Assembly: GCF_003324525.1 (NCBI RefSeq) | Contig: NZ_QGDC01000007.1 | Coordinates: forward strand, 62,001 to 126,000 | DNA length: 64,000 nucleotides | Source: Mucilaginibacter hurinus | GTDB taxonomy: Bacteria; Bacteroidota; Bacteroidia; Sphingobacteriales; Sphingobacteriaceae | Reading direction: 5' to 3' | Shown here: one piece after another, positions 8,451-16,351 of the stretch | Layout of the letters: every line of letters starts with the position of its first letter | How positions within the stretch are numbered: position 1 is the stretch's first letter | Notes under the pieces: model-generated | The model's input: the letters and a program-made list of their open reading frames with translations, nothing else | Told to the model about the DNA's origin: nothing | Databases searched by the model: none | Translations under genes and position numbers: made by a program

Positions 8451-8458
8451 CAAAAATA
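8451..8458 (-). promoter_or_regulatory. -7 box of gcvH
   Basis: TATTTTTG on the minus strand matches TAnnTTTG and lies 22 bases before the chosen gcvH ATG, supporting that start over the longer frame. Confidence 0.45.
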
Positions 8459-8574
8459 GCAAAAGTTTAGCTAACGTAAACAGCAAAAAGGGGCGTATTC
8501 CAAATTAATTACACAATTGTAAAAACTGAAAATAAGCGGGTTTGTTAACTATTAATATAAAAAAGATTTTTACC

Positions 8575-9165
8575 ATGAAAAAATTAACATTAATCACTAC
8601 TATGGCGCTTGCAGCATTTACGTTCCAGGCGTGTAACAACACAGGTAATAAAGACACTGTTGAAACTGCTGACAGTGTAAACGCAGAAATGGACACCACC
8701 ACAAGTGCGGTTGAAGAAACCGGCGCAGGTGTAGCCGAATTTGACGCTAAATTTGCTGTGGATGCAGCTAACGGCGGTATGGCTGAGGTAGCTTTGGGTA
8801 ATTTAGCCCAGCAAAAAGCAAGCAATGCCGAAGTAAAGAAGTTTGCCGAAATGATGGTGAAAGATCACACCAAAGCAAATGAAGAGTTAAAGGCACTGGC
8901 AACTGCTAAAAACATAACCTTGCCTGCAGCCCCCGGCGACGAACAACAAAAAAAGGCCGCCGAACTTGGTGAAAAAGCAGGTGCAGAGTTTGATAAAGCA
9001 TATGCAGAAGCAATGGTGAAAGATCATGACAAAACTGTATCTATGTTTGAAGACGCAGCCAACAACGCGGTTGATGCCGATATAAAGGCATTTGCAACCA
9101 AAACACTGCCGGTGTTAAAGGCCCACCAGCAACATGCCAAAGCGTTAAATGATAAATTGAAATAA
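8575..9165 (+). CDS. DUF4142 lipoprotein
   Basis: The ATG at 8575 starts a 196-residue lipoprotein: MKKLTLITTMALAAFTFQAC with lipobox FQAC. The mature part is Asp/Thr-rich at first, then all-helical with two similar halves. The phrases MVKDHTKANEELKALA and MVKDHDKTVSMFEDAA are the repeated MVxDHxK pattern of DUF4142, a ferritin-like helical bundle found in envelopes. Function is unknown; the pattern suggests two paired helix hairpins. A TTG at 8542 upstream would only add a non-signal leader. It is followed by a 13-bp stem terminator. Confidence 0.85.
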   Translation: MKKLTLITTMALAAFTFQACNNTGNKDTVETADSVNAEMDTTTSAVEETGAGVAEFDAKFAVDAANGGMAEVALGNLAQQKASNAEVKKFAEMMVKDHTKANEELKALATAKNITLPAAPGDEQQKKAAELGEKAGAEFDKAYAEAMVKDHDKTVSMFEDAANNAVDADIKAFATKTLPVLKAHQQHAKALNDKLK

Positions 9166-9186
9166 GCGCTATAAAGCTTAATATCC

Positions 9187-9238
9187 ACAAAGCCGGCAAT
9201 TAGTGAGACGATTTGATTTTACTGGTTGCCGGCTTTGT
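9187..9238 (+). terminator. Long-stem hairpin after the DUF4142 gene
   Basis: ACAAAGCCGGCAA (9187-9199) pairs perfectly over 13 bp with TTGCCGGCTTTGT (9226-9238) across a 26-base loop. It sits 20 bases after the stop codon. Only a short T-rich tail follows, so it is a hairpin likely to end or stabilise the transcript. Confidence 0.65.
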
Positions 9239-9265
9239 CTTTGTATATAATTGATAAAATTGCAG

Positions 9266-9301
9266 TTGGTTGTTCGTTATTTCCTAAAATCCGTATAATT
9301 G
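9266..9301 (+). promoter_or_regulatory. Possible promoter of the Gfo/Idh/MocA gene
   Basis: A TTG at 9270-9272 is followed after 21 bases by TATAATTG (9294-9301), one base from TAnnTTTG. If real, transcription would start almost at the ATG (9305), giving a leaderless or near-leaderless message. Confidence 0.25.
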
Positions 9302-9304
9302 CAT

Positions 9305-10321
9305 ATGTCATCACCTATAGTAGCCGGTTTAATGGCTTTCGGAATGTCGGGCAGGGTATTTCATGCCCCTTTTTTATCAACCAGCCCTGATTTTAAGTTA
9401 AAGGCGGTTGTGGAACGAAACCAAAAAAAAGCTCATGAGATATATCCTGATATCGTTAGCTATACATCTATAGATGAATTGCTACAGGATGATGAGATAG
9501 AACTTGTTGTAGTAAACACGCCGAGCTATACGCATTACGATTACACCAAACAAGCCCTTAACGCGGGTAAGCACGTACTGCTTGAAAAACCCGCAGCGGC
9601 TACCAGTGCCGAAGCTAAGGAGTTATTTGATTTGGCGGCAAAGCTGGGCCTGAAACTGATGGTGTATCAAAACAGGCGGTGGGACAGCGGCTTTTTATCA
9701 GTGAAGGAAGTGGTGGAAAGCGGCAGGTTAGGCGACCTGATAGAAGTGCACTTACGGTTTGACAGATATAAGCCTGCCATAGGGCCTAAGTTATTTAAGG
9801 AAACAGCCGGTTTCGCCGCAAATGGGGTAGCCTATGATTTAGGCCCGCACCTGATAGACAACGCCATTGCGTTATTTGGCAGGCCGCTCAGCTTTCATAA
9901 AACTGAAGGTAAATACCGCGAAAACTCCCAGGTAACAGATTATTTTCATCTTCATATGGTTTACCCTAAGGGCTTAAATGTTTATTTAACTTCCGGGCTG
10001 CTTATAGCCGAAGCGTTACCGGCTTTTGTAATACATGGTAAACTGGGCAGTTTTATAAAAAATCGTACCGATGTGCAGGAGGATCAGCTGATAGGTGGCA
10101 TGATGCCTACCAATGCTGCTTACGGGCTTGAGCCTGAGCACAGCGAAGGTAAACTGGTAACCTTTGATGCCGAAGGACAGAAGGTAGTTGAATGGCTGCC
10201 ATCTAAAAAAGGGGATTACAGTGATCTGTTTAAAGCTGTGTATCACACTATAAAAGATGGCGCATTATTCCCGGTTTCGGAAGAGCATATCGCCTGGCAA
10301 TTGGAAATGTTAGAAAATTGA
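9305..10321 (+). CDS. Gfo/Idh/MocA-family NAD(P)-dependent oxidoreductase
   Basis: 338 residues from the ATG at 9305 (a TTG two codons earlier is less likely). An N-terminal Rossmann fold begins IVAGLMAFGMSGRVFHAPFL, with the EKPAAATS motif holding the conserved Lys of the family. The C-terminal alpha/beta domain has the family's LGPHLIDNAIALFGRP catalytic region. Members oxidise or reduce sugars and related compounds; the substrate cannot be read here. The FHAPFL form places it in the YdgJ/YvaA-like subgroup. It is followed after 4 bases by a thioredoxin-like lipoprotein, so the two are probably co-transcribed. Confidence 0.9.
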   Translation: MSSPIVAGLMAFGMSGRVFHAPFLSTSPDFKLKAVVERNQKKAHEIYPDIVSYTSIDELLQDDEIELVVVNTPSYTHYDYTKQALNAGKHVLLEKPAAATSAEAKELFDLAAKLGLKLMVYQNRRWDSGFLSVKEVVESGRLGDLIEVHLRFDRYKPAIGPKLFKETAGFAANGVAYDLGPHLIDNAIALFGRPLSFHKTEGKYRENSQVTDYFHLHMVYPKGLNVYLTSGLLIAEALPAFVIHGKLGSFIKNRTDVQEDQLIGGMMPTNAAYGLEPEHSEGKLVTFDAEGQKVVEWLPSKKGDYSDLFKAVYHTIKDGALFPVSEEHIAWQLEMLEN

Positions 10322-10325
10322 GACA

Positions 10326-10892
10326 ATGATGATTATAAAAAAAGTGGTTTACCTGTTGGGCATTGCTGCAACATTGGGCTGCGCTCAAAGTAATAAAAGT
10401 GGTGATAAGTTAAGCGACACGACGGCTATATCACAGGTAGAACAGGGGCAGCCAACCAATACAGTGCAGCCAAAACTTATTGAAAATATACCGGCTTTCA
10501 GGATATTAACAACAGATAGTGTGTTTATTACCCAGGCTAACCTGAAAAAGAACCAGCCGGTAATAATTATTTATTTTGCTCCCGATTGCGATCACTGCGT
10601 GAAATTCATGAATGAGGTAAAGCCTCATTTGAACGAGTTTAAAAAATTGCAGGTAGTGATGATCACCTGGACGAAATATGAAACGCTTGAGCCCTTCCGC
10701 AAAAAGATGGGATTAGATGCTTATAAAAACATTACTATTGGCACCGAAGGCGACGATTTACTCATACAACAATATTTCCAGATAAAAGATACGCCTTATA
10801 TAGCTATTTATAATCAAAACGGCAAATTGGTAAAAACTTTTGCAAAACCGCCTAAAGCAAACACCTTGGTAGCCTTGGTTAAGGGAATGTAA
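10326..10892 (+). CDS. Thioredoxin-fold lipoprotein with CxxC
   Basis: A lipoprotein signal (KKVVYLLGIAATLGC, Cys19) is followed by a polar linker and a thioredoxin/redoxin domain. The active-site motif is FAPDCDHCVKF with Cys88 and Cys91, and the cis-Pro loop appears as DTPYIAIYNQNG. It should act in the periplasm as a thiol oxidoreductase anchored to a membrane, in the TlpA/redoxin group; partner unknown. It abuts the convergent transglutaminase gene with no intergenic base at all: the two stop codons lie side by side at 10890-10895. Confidence 0.85.
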   Translation: MMIIKKVVYLLGIAATLGCAQSNKSGDKLSDTTAISQVEQGQPTNTVQPKLIENIPAFRILTTDSVFITQANLKKNQPVIIIYFAPDCDHCVKFMNEVKPHLNEFKKLQVVMITWTKYETLEPFRKKMGLDAYKNITIGTEGDDLLIQQYFQIKDTPYIAIYNQNGKLVKTFAKPPKANTLVALVKGM

Positions 10893-11861
10893 TTATTGTT
10901 GCTGTTGTTGCTGTTGCTGCATCATTTCCATATATCGCTGATAACTGTTTTTTGAAAACTCCGTTACCTGGTCGGCTATGGGTACCTCAATAACCTGGTG
11001 CGGATTCATCAATGCGTTTTCCTCGTCAACCGAAACAGCAACCACCAATTTGTGATTTGATGAGCCTTTGTATACGCCTTTTACAGGGGAGCAGTCAGAG
11101 AAATTGCGCCCAACTGCCAGTCGTACATGTGTTTCGTTGGCTATGCAATTATTTGTAGGATCGATGCCAAGCCAGCCGTAGTCAGGAATATATGCTTCAA
11201 CCCAGGCGTGTGTTGCACCCTCGCCCCGCATCCCGTTGCTATGTGTGCAAATATACCCGCTTACATAGCGTGCAGGTATATGCACCAGCCGTAGCATTTC
11301 TGTCATAATGTGCGCGAAATCCTGACATACACCTGCTTTAAGTTTCCAAATTTCATCAAGTGTGGTATCAACGGTAGTTACGCCCTTTATATATTCAAAA
11401 TTATCAAATACATATTGGCAAAAGCGCAGTACTATCTGGTATGGGGTGTCGTCGGCCTTACGCTCGTTTTCTACAATTTGCTGCAATTCGGCCAGGCCTT
11501 CAAAATACTCCTGCCTTAAAAAATCGATGTAAGGCACCATGTATTGCAGTCGCTTAAGGTCATCCCACTGATGCGATGGAAAAATATCATTCACCGGTAG
11601 CACCCTGTGTTTTGTGCTTACCACCATTTTGGAGTTAATAACCAGTATGTTATGTGGCTCGCTATAGGTAAAGCTGCCAACCTTATTCCCAAAATAGTCT
11701 GTATGGGTGTCTACAATCGGGTTGCCGGTAATACTTACCTCATGTTGCAGCACTTCCTGGTATTCATCCTGAAGCGGGTATAATATAATTTGATTGGCAC
11801 TATCACGAACAGAGCCGGCGTAAATATATTTGGTGATGTGCTGAATTTCAAATTCGGGCAT
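10893..11861 (-). CDS. Transglutaminase-like protein (ATP-grasp/alpha-E cluster)
   Basis: Cysteine-peptidase-fold protein with the bacterial transglutaminase N-terminal domain (FEIQHITKYIYAG, HTDYFGNKVG) and a transglutaminase core. The triad is Cys179 in GVCQDFAH, His218 in GATHAWVEA and Asp234 in GIDPTN. The ATG at 11861 gives 322 residues and is preferred to the TTG at 11885, which lies inside the preceding gene. The tail ends in eight glutamines encoded by mixed CAA/CAG, a possible slippage site. The protein is the last gene of the conserved trio with the alpha-E and circularly permuted ATP-grasp proteins. In that context it is proposed to cleave or rearrange peptide/isopeptide bonds made by the ATP-grasp enzyme (inference from family literature, no proven product). 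Confidence 0.9.
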   Translation of the reverse strand: MPEFEIQHITKYIYAGSVRDSANQIILYPLQDEYQEVLQHEVSITGNPIVDTHTDYFGNKVGSFTYSEPHNILVINSKMVVSTKHRVLPVNDIFPSHQWDDLKRLQYMVPYIDFLRQEYFEGLAELQQIVENERKADDTPYQIVLRFCQYVFDNFEYIKGVTTVDTTLDEIWKLKAGVCQDFAHIMTEMLRLVHIPARYVSGYICTHSNGMRGEGATHAWVEAYIPDYGWLGIDPTNNCIANETHVRLAVGRNFSDCSPVKGVYKGSSNHKLVVAVSVDEENALMNPHQVIEVPIADQVTEFSKNSYQRYMEMMQQQQQQQQ

Positions 11862-11871
11862 GGTGTGATTT

Positions 11872-12807
11872 TTAAGAATTTGCAAAATAATACTCGTTCA
11901 ATGCGTTGCCTATCCCGTATAATTCGCTTTTAATTTGTGTTAAAAACAAATGCAGGCCTTCCTGCCTGATGCTGCGTACCGAACTATACTTAATGCGGCT
12001 TTGCAACCTGCCGATTTGAAACGACATTTCGCGATAATTTTCAAGGTTATTATCATTCTTAAGCCTATCAAAATATCGCTGTATATTGTTCACTGAGTAT
12101 ATAACCGAGCGGGGAAAGTCGTTATTGAGCACTACCTGTTCTAACACATTCTCAGCCTCAAACCCCTCCCGGTATGTTTTCAGGTATAGCTCATAGCCTC
12201 CTAATGATAGCAGCAAGTGCTTCCAATACGTAGTATCTGTTAGTAAGTCGGGGTTATCGCTTATCGACCCAAATTTAAGGTCAAGTATATCTACCGACTG
12301 AATAGCGCGCTCAAGATATTTGCCAATGTTCATAAAACTGCGGCCTTCGCCCCGTTCCATGGTTATCTCTACAGTGCCATAATATAACATTACCTGTTTT
12401 ATCAAAACATCAAGTATTCCAATCGGATCCTCGCGCAGCAGCGCTTTGTCAAGTTTAGGATCCTTAACTACATGGTAATATTCGTTAAGGCACTGCCAAA
12501 GGTCTTTGGTTATATGCTCCTGTACACTGCGGGCATTTTCGCGTGCCAGGGTTATGATATTTAAAATAGAGTTTGAGTTAGTTTTGCCTGTTACCATATA
12601 TTTCAATACGGCGCGGCTGTCGTTTTCAAGCTTGTGTGATTCTGCATCGTCCAGGCCGGCAAATATTCGTATAACCGGCTCCCAGGTAAACTCTTGTATC
12701 GTATCCTGCGATGAGGCGTAGTTAATTTTTAGCATTCGCAAAATACCGTCGCTGCGTTCAATGTACCTGCTTAACCAATAAAAGCTTGATGCTACCCTGC
12801 TTAACAT
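11872..12807 (-). CDS. Alpha-E domain protein
   Basis: 311 residues, almost entirely helical, beginning MLSRVASSFYWLSRYIERSDG, the standard start of the alpha-E family. Further conserved points are REDPIGILDV and the C-terminal LHLFLTQIKSELYGIGNALNEYYF. The biochemical role is unknown; the family is found next to circularly permuted ATP-grasp and transglutaminase genes. It lies 60 bases after the ATP-grasp gene and about 10 bases before the transglutaminase ATG, so the three form one operon. Confidence 0.92.
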   Translation of the reverse strand: MLSRVASSFYWLSRYIERSDGILRMLKINYASSQDTIQEFTWEPVIRIFAGLDDAESHKLENDSRAVLKYMVTGKTNSNSILNIITLARENARSVQEHITKDLWQCLNEYYHVVKDPKLDKALLREDPIGILDVLIKQVMLYYGTVEITMERGEGRSFMNIGKYLERAIQSVDILDLKFGSISDNPDLLTDTTYWKHLLLSLGGYELYLKTYREGFEAENVLEQVVLNNDFPRSVIYSVNNIQRYFDRLKNDNNLENYREMSFQIGRLQSRIKYSSVRSIRQEGLHLFLTQIKSELYGIGNALNEYYFANS

Positions 12808-12867
12808 ATTATCCCTTTAACCCTCTTTAGTTGTTATTTAATGCATTGTTAATTTTTTAACAGTTGA

Positions 12868-14325
12868 TTACGTCGACGGGCTGAGTACCCACGTATCCTT
12901 ACTGCCGCCTCCCTGCGAACTGTTTACCACCAAAGAACCTTCTTTAAGCGCTACACGTGTTAGCCCTCCGGGCACTATTTCAATACCGTCAGGACCAAAC
13001 AAGGCATAGGGGCGCAAGTCTATACGGCGGGGTTGCAGTTCGCCCTGTATATAACACGGCGCAGCAGACAGATTAATGGTAGGCTGAGCGATAAAATCCC
13101 GCGGATTCTTCATGATCTCAATTTTATACTCATTAATCTCTTCATCCGACGCTGCATGCCCCATAAGCATTCCGTAACCGCCGCTGCCGTTGGTACGTTT
13201 AATTACCATGGTATCAATCTTGTCAAAAACCTGCTCCCGCTCATCGGGGTTACCCAGTTGGTAGGTGGGCACGTTTTTAAGTATCGGCTCCTCATTTAAA
13301 TAGTATTTTATCATTTGCGGCACGTAGGCATAAACGGCTTTATCGTCGGCAACCCCGTTTCCTATCGCATTTACTATAGCCACGTTACCTTTTCTGTAGG
13401 CACCCATAATGCCTGCTACCCCCAGCATGCTTGATGGATTGAACACCAGCGGGTCGAGGTAATCATCATCAACGCGCCGGTATATTACGTCTACTTGTTG
13501 CAGCCCGGTGGTAGTTTTCATGTATACTTTATGGTTGTTTACCACCAGGTCGCGTCCCTCAACCAATTCAACACCCATAAGGCGGGCAAGTGTGGTATGT
13601 TCAAAATAGGCAGAATTGTAGATGCCCGGGCTTAATAATACTATGGTTGGGTTATGGATTTGCCTTGGCGATAATGCCAGCAAATTTTTATATAAAATAG
13701 TTGGATATTCGGTAACGCTACGCACACCGCATTGCGGCAGCAGATCAGGAAAAAGCCGTTTGGTGATCTCGCGGTTTTCCAACATGTAACTCACGCCCGA
13801 GGGGGTGCGTAAATTATCTTCAAGCACATAAAAAGTTCCGTCATGATCCCTTATCAGATCTATTCCGGATATATGTACATAAATATCGTGCGGCACCTGC
13901 AAATTGTACATCTCCCTCAAAAAATGCGGGCACGAATAAATGATCTCTATCGGTATCAACCCGTCTTTAATTATAAACTGGTTGCTGTAAACATCCTTTA
14001 AAAATAAATTAAGGGCAGTAAGGCGCTGTTTAATTCCTTTTTCAACAAATGCCCATTCTTCAGCAGTAATAATGCGTGGTATAATGTCAAAGGGGAAAAT
14101 CTTTTCAATCCCTTCGCCGCTGTTATAAACGGTGAAGGTAATACCCTGGCTCATGAATAATCTTTTGGCTAATTCTTCTTTTTTATTCAGGTCATCAGCC
14201 GATTCTTGCGAAATGTAGTCGATAACCTTCCTATAATGTTCGCGAACATTGGTATTTTCGCCATACATCTCGTCCCATACCCCGTTTATTGGGTTGTATT
14301 TATTAAAATAAGTGGATTCTTGCAT
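12868..14325 (-). CDS. Circularly permuted ATP-grasp protein
   Basis: 485 residues matching the circularly permuted ATP-grasp type 2 family: FFDIIPRI-like FPFDIIPRIITAEEW, the LEDNLRTPSGVSYMLENR block that binds Mg-ATP, NAIGNGVADDKAVYAYVP, VIKRTNGSGGYGMLMG (glycine-rich ATP loop) and the terminal RIDLRPYALFG. Such enzymes join carboxylates to amines using ATP; the peptide-like product of this family is not known. It is the first gene of the trio with alpha-E and transglutaminase proteins and follows a 265-base upstream region containing paired TACGAA/TTCGTA motifs. Confidence 0.93.
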   Translation of the reverse strand: MQESTYFNKYNPINGVWDEMYGENTNVREHYRKVIDYISQESADDLNKKEELAKRLFMSQGITFTVYNSGEGIEKIFPFDIIPRIITAEEWAFVEKGIKQRLTALNLFLKDVYSNQFIIKDGLIPIEIIYSCPHFLREMYNLQVPHDIYVHISGIDLIRDHDGTFYVLEDNLRTPSGVSYMLENREITKRLFPDLLPQCGVRSVTEYPTILYKNLLALSPRQIHNPTIVLLSPGIYNSAYFEHTTLARLMGVELVEGRDLVVNNHKVYMKTTTGLQQVDVIYRRVDDDYLDPLVFNPSSMLGVAGIMGAYRKGNVAIVNAIGNGVADDKAVYAYVPQMIKYYLNEEPILKNVPTYQLGNPDEREQVFDKIDTMVIKRTNGSGGYGMLMGHAASDEEINEYKIEIMKNPRDFIAQPTINLSAAPCYIQGELQPRRIDLRPYALFGPDGIEIVPGGLTRVALKEGSLVVNSSQGGGSKDTWVLSPST

Positions 14326-14532
14326 AAATTATGAACCGAAAATTGACTTTTATTAAACCTACTTATTTATAATGATCGTAATTTATGAATAAAAACCGTA
14401 TAATTTTCTACGAAATTTTATTTTTAATAATTTTCGTACCGAAATTTGTTAATTTTTATAGTTTGGATACGTGGTTTATTCGGATTTAATAATATTAAAG
14501 TAATTAATGCAAAATTGTTTGATTAGCATTAA
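14326..14532. promoter_or_regulatory. AT-rich regulatory region upstream of the ATP-grasp operon
   Basis: No gene is visible. TACGAA at 14409-14414 is answered by TTCGTA at 14433-14438, and the latter overlaps an imperfect palindrome (AATTTTCG, 3 bases, CGAAATTT; 14429-14447). The same TACGA/TCGTA words form the array upstream of parC (28571-28618). They may be operator half-sites; the binding protein is not known. Confidence 0.35.
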
Positions 14533-14566
14533 TAAAAAAACTGGTCGAGGCAATACCCCGACCAGC
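14533..14566 (-). terminator. Terminator of the DUF4397 lipoprotein gene
   Basis: CTGGTCG/CGACCAG stem (14541-14565) with two further pairs past a mismatch, followed on the minus strand by seven T (14534-14540). It lies 25 bases after the stop of the 14591-15277 gene. Confidence 0.8.
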
Positions 14567-14590
14567 GTAGCAATCCCCTGTGCAAATACC

Positions 14591-15277
14591 TTAGCTTCTT
14601 ATAATTATCCGGTATTTTATGGTTAAAGGTGTTGAGCCGGTTACATATATTGTATAGATCTTACCTTCGTCGATCGGGGTGGGTATTGTAAGCAGCGCGG
14701 TAGTTGAGCCTGTTGCGAATAACGCGAACGCTGAGTTGGCATCTACATTTGAAAAAGCTGAAGCTGTTTTAAATTTAAGATTGTTTACGAATTTTGAAGC
14801 GCCTACAACGCCTACGTCAATTCCTGTTTCAAATGCGGTCGCCAAGTGCACAAACCTAATTTTGGCCTTCCCTGCAGGAGGCGGCGTGATATCATCTTCA
14901 GTTACCATGTACGTTGCGGACGACGTAGGGCCGGCATAGAAAATACTGTAATTTTTATTAGCCACCAGTGGTAAATCAAAGGATACATTGGCTGTTGATG
15001 AACTTTCAGATCTGAATTCAGCTTTCCGCGTGCCGGCAGTAGTGCTAAGGTATGAGGTGCTCTCCCCATATGCTAAGGCCGAACTGTTAAGCTTGTTATT
15101 ATCAAGGTAAAAATTTTGTTCTGCTGAGCCCTCAACGGCGTTAACAATCATTACCCTTGCATCACCACGTTTGTTATCGTCCTTATCTTTGCTGCATGAT
15201 GTTATAGCCAGAGCGACAAAGAGAACCATTAATAGCGACACCAGTTTAAGCAGGCGTACTTGAACATATGTTTTCAT
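14591..15277 (-). CDS. DUF4397 lipoprotein
   Basis: 228 residues. The signal peptide ends in the lipobox ITSC (MVLFVALAITSCSKDKDD). The mature region starts ARVMIVNAVEGSAEQNFYLDNNKL, then alternating beta strands (YSIFYAGPTSSATYMVTEDD, AKIRFVHLATAFETGIDV), the pattern of DUF4397 proteins with two immunoglobulin-like beta domains. These are envelope proteins of unknown role, often near other surface lipoproteins. It stands alone here, downstream of the ATP-grasp operon's regulatory region but on the same strand, and has its own terminator. Confidence 0.85.
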   Translation of the reverse strand: MKTYVQVRLLKLVSLLMVLFVALAITSCSKDKDDNKRGDARVMIVNAVEGSAEQNFYLDNNKLNSSALAYGESTSYLSTTAGTRKAEFRSESSSTANVSFDLPLVANKNYSIFYAGPTSSATYMVTEDDITPPPAGKAKIRFVHLATAFETGIDVGVVGASKFVNNLKFKTASAFSNVDANSAFALFATGSTTALLTIPTPIDEGKIYTIYVTGSTPLTIKYRIIIRS

Positions 15278-15422
15278 AAAAAATAGATTAAGATATTCCT
15301 GATAATTAAAAATATATCAAAAATTAAGCCAGCCAGGTTCCGTTTCAGAGATACTGGTTGTATTGGTAGTGCTGATTATTGGCGCATTTAAAGATTCCGT
15401 GCTTGTTACCAATTGCCCCGGG

Positions 15423-15458
15423 AAAAAAAAGCAGGATTCCGTTGGTAGAAATCCTGCT
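15423..15458 (-). terminator. Terminator of the sdhCAB operon
   Basis: AGCAGGATT (15430-15438) pairs with AATCCTGCT (15450-15458) over 9 bp; on the minus strand the stem is followed by eight T (15423-15430 region). It lies 31 bases after the sdhB stop. Confidence 0.85.
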
Positions 15459-15488
15459 AATATACTGGGTGATAAACCGTCTGTTTAC

Positions 15489-16274
15489 CTATTCGGCTAT
15501 ATCATTAGCATGTGCTTCCCTGAAAAATTTCGCACTAAAGAAGTCGTTATTCATCCGGGCTATATTCGTTAGCGTGATTTCTTTAGGGCATTCAGCCTCG
15601 CAGGCTCCGGTGTTGGTACAGTTACCAAAGCCTTCTTCGTCCATTTGAGCTACCATTGACTGTACGCGGCTGTAGCGCTCTGTTTGGCCTTGCGGAAGCA
15701 TACCTAATTGCGACACCTTAGCTGATACGAACAACATGGCTGAAGCGTTTTTACATGCTGCTACACATGCGCCGCAGCCTATACAGGTGGCAGAGTTAAA
15801 GGCCTCATCGGCAATCACTTTAGGGATAGGTATCTCGTTGGCATCAGGCACACCACCGGTGTTGATGGAAATGTAGCCGCCAGCCTGTTGTATACGGTCA
15901 AATGCCGAACGGTCAACCGCCAGATCCTTTATCACAGGGAAAGCCGCAGCACGCCATGGCTCAATTGTTATCGTTTGTCCGTCCTTAAATGAACGCATAT
16001 GCAACTGGCAGGTAGTGATGGCGCGTTTTGGGCCGTGCGGTCGGCCATTGATGTATAACGAACACATGCCGCAAATGCCTTCCCGGCAGTCATGGTCAAA
16101 GTATATCGGTTCTTCGCCCTTAAGCATAATGCTTTCGTTCACCACATCAAGCATTTCCAGGAATGACATATCCGGCGAAATGTGCTCAGCCTTGTAGGTA
16201 ACAAATTTACCCGCGGTTTTCGAATCTTGCTGGCGCCATACTTTCAGCGTCAGGTTCATATTTCCGTTACTCAT
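15489..16274 (-). CDS. sdhB: Succinate dehydrogenase/fumarate reductase iron-sulfur subunit
   Basis: Electron-transfer subunit of complex II on the inner face of the membrane. The ATG at 16274 gives 261 residues ([16 protein letters not shown]); a longer frame only adds repeat-derived sequence. The [2Fe-2S] site is [10 protein letters not shown] with a later Cys (TTCQLHM). The [4Fe-4S] ligands are [11 protein letters not shown] and the [3Fe-4S] set includes [12 protein letters not shown]. The gene is last in sdhC-sdhA-sdhB, separated from sdhA by a 76-base gap filled with inverted heptamer repeats. Confidence 0.95.
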   Translation of the reverse strand: MSNGNMNLTLKVWRQQDSKTAGKFVTYKAEHISPDMSFLEMLDVVNESIMLKGEEPIYFDHDCREGICGMCSLYINGRPHGPKRAITTCQLHMRSFKDGQTITIEPWRAAAFPVIKDLAVDRSAFDRIQQAGGYISINTGGVPDANEIPIPKVIADEAFNSATCIGCGACVAACKNASAMLFVSAKVSQLGMLPQGQTERYSRVQSMVAQMDEEGFGNCTNTGACEAECPKEITLTNIARMNNDFFSAKFFREAHANDIAE

Positions 16275-16283
16275 TTCTATTAT

Positions 16284-16351
16284 GTTGTGAGCTGTAAGTT
16301 TTAAGTTGTATGTAAAGCCATTCTTGCAACACACAACCTACAACCTGCAAC
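16284..16351. repeat. Inverted heptamer-repeat element between sdhA and sdhB
   Basis: Left arm: four 7-base units (GTTGTGA, GCTGTAA, GTTTTAA, GTTGTAT) at 16284-16311. Right arm: four 7-base units (TTGCAAC, ACACAAC, CTACAAC, CTGCAAC) at 16324-16351, the reverse complement family. A 12-base spacer separates them. The right arm ends on the first base of the sdhA stop codon. The transcript could fold into a long imperfect hairpin between the two cistrons. The right-arm heptamer family reappears in ispG (56485-56512). Confidence 0.7.

Noticed and set aside
10896..10919. CTG/TTG trinucleotide run as a contingency locus
   Set aside because: It lies at the very end of the gene and codes for Gln in mixed codons; length changes would only alter the tail and would not switch the gene off.
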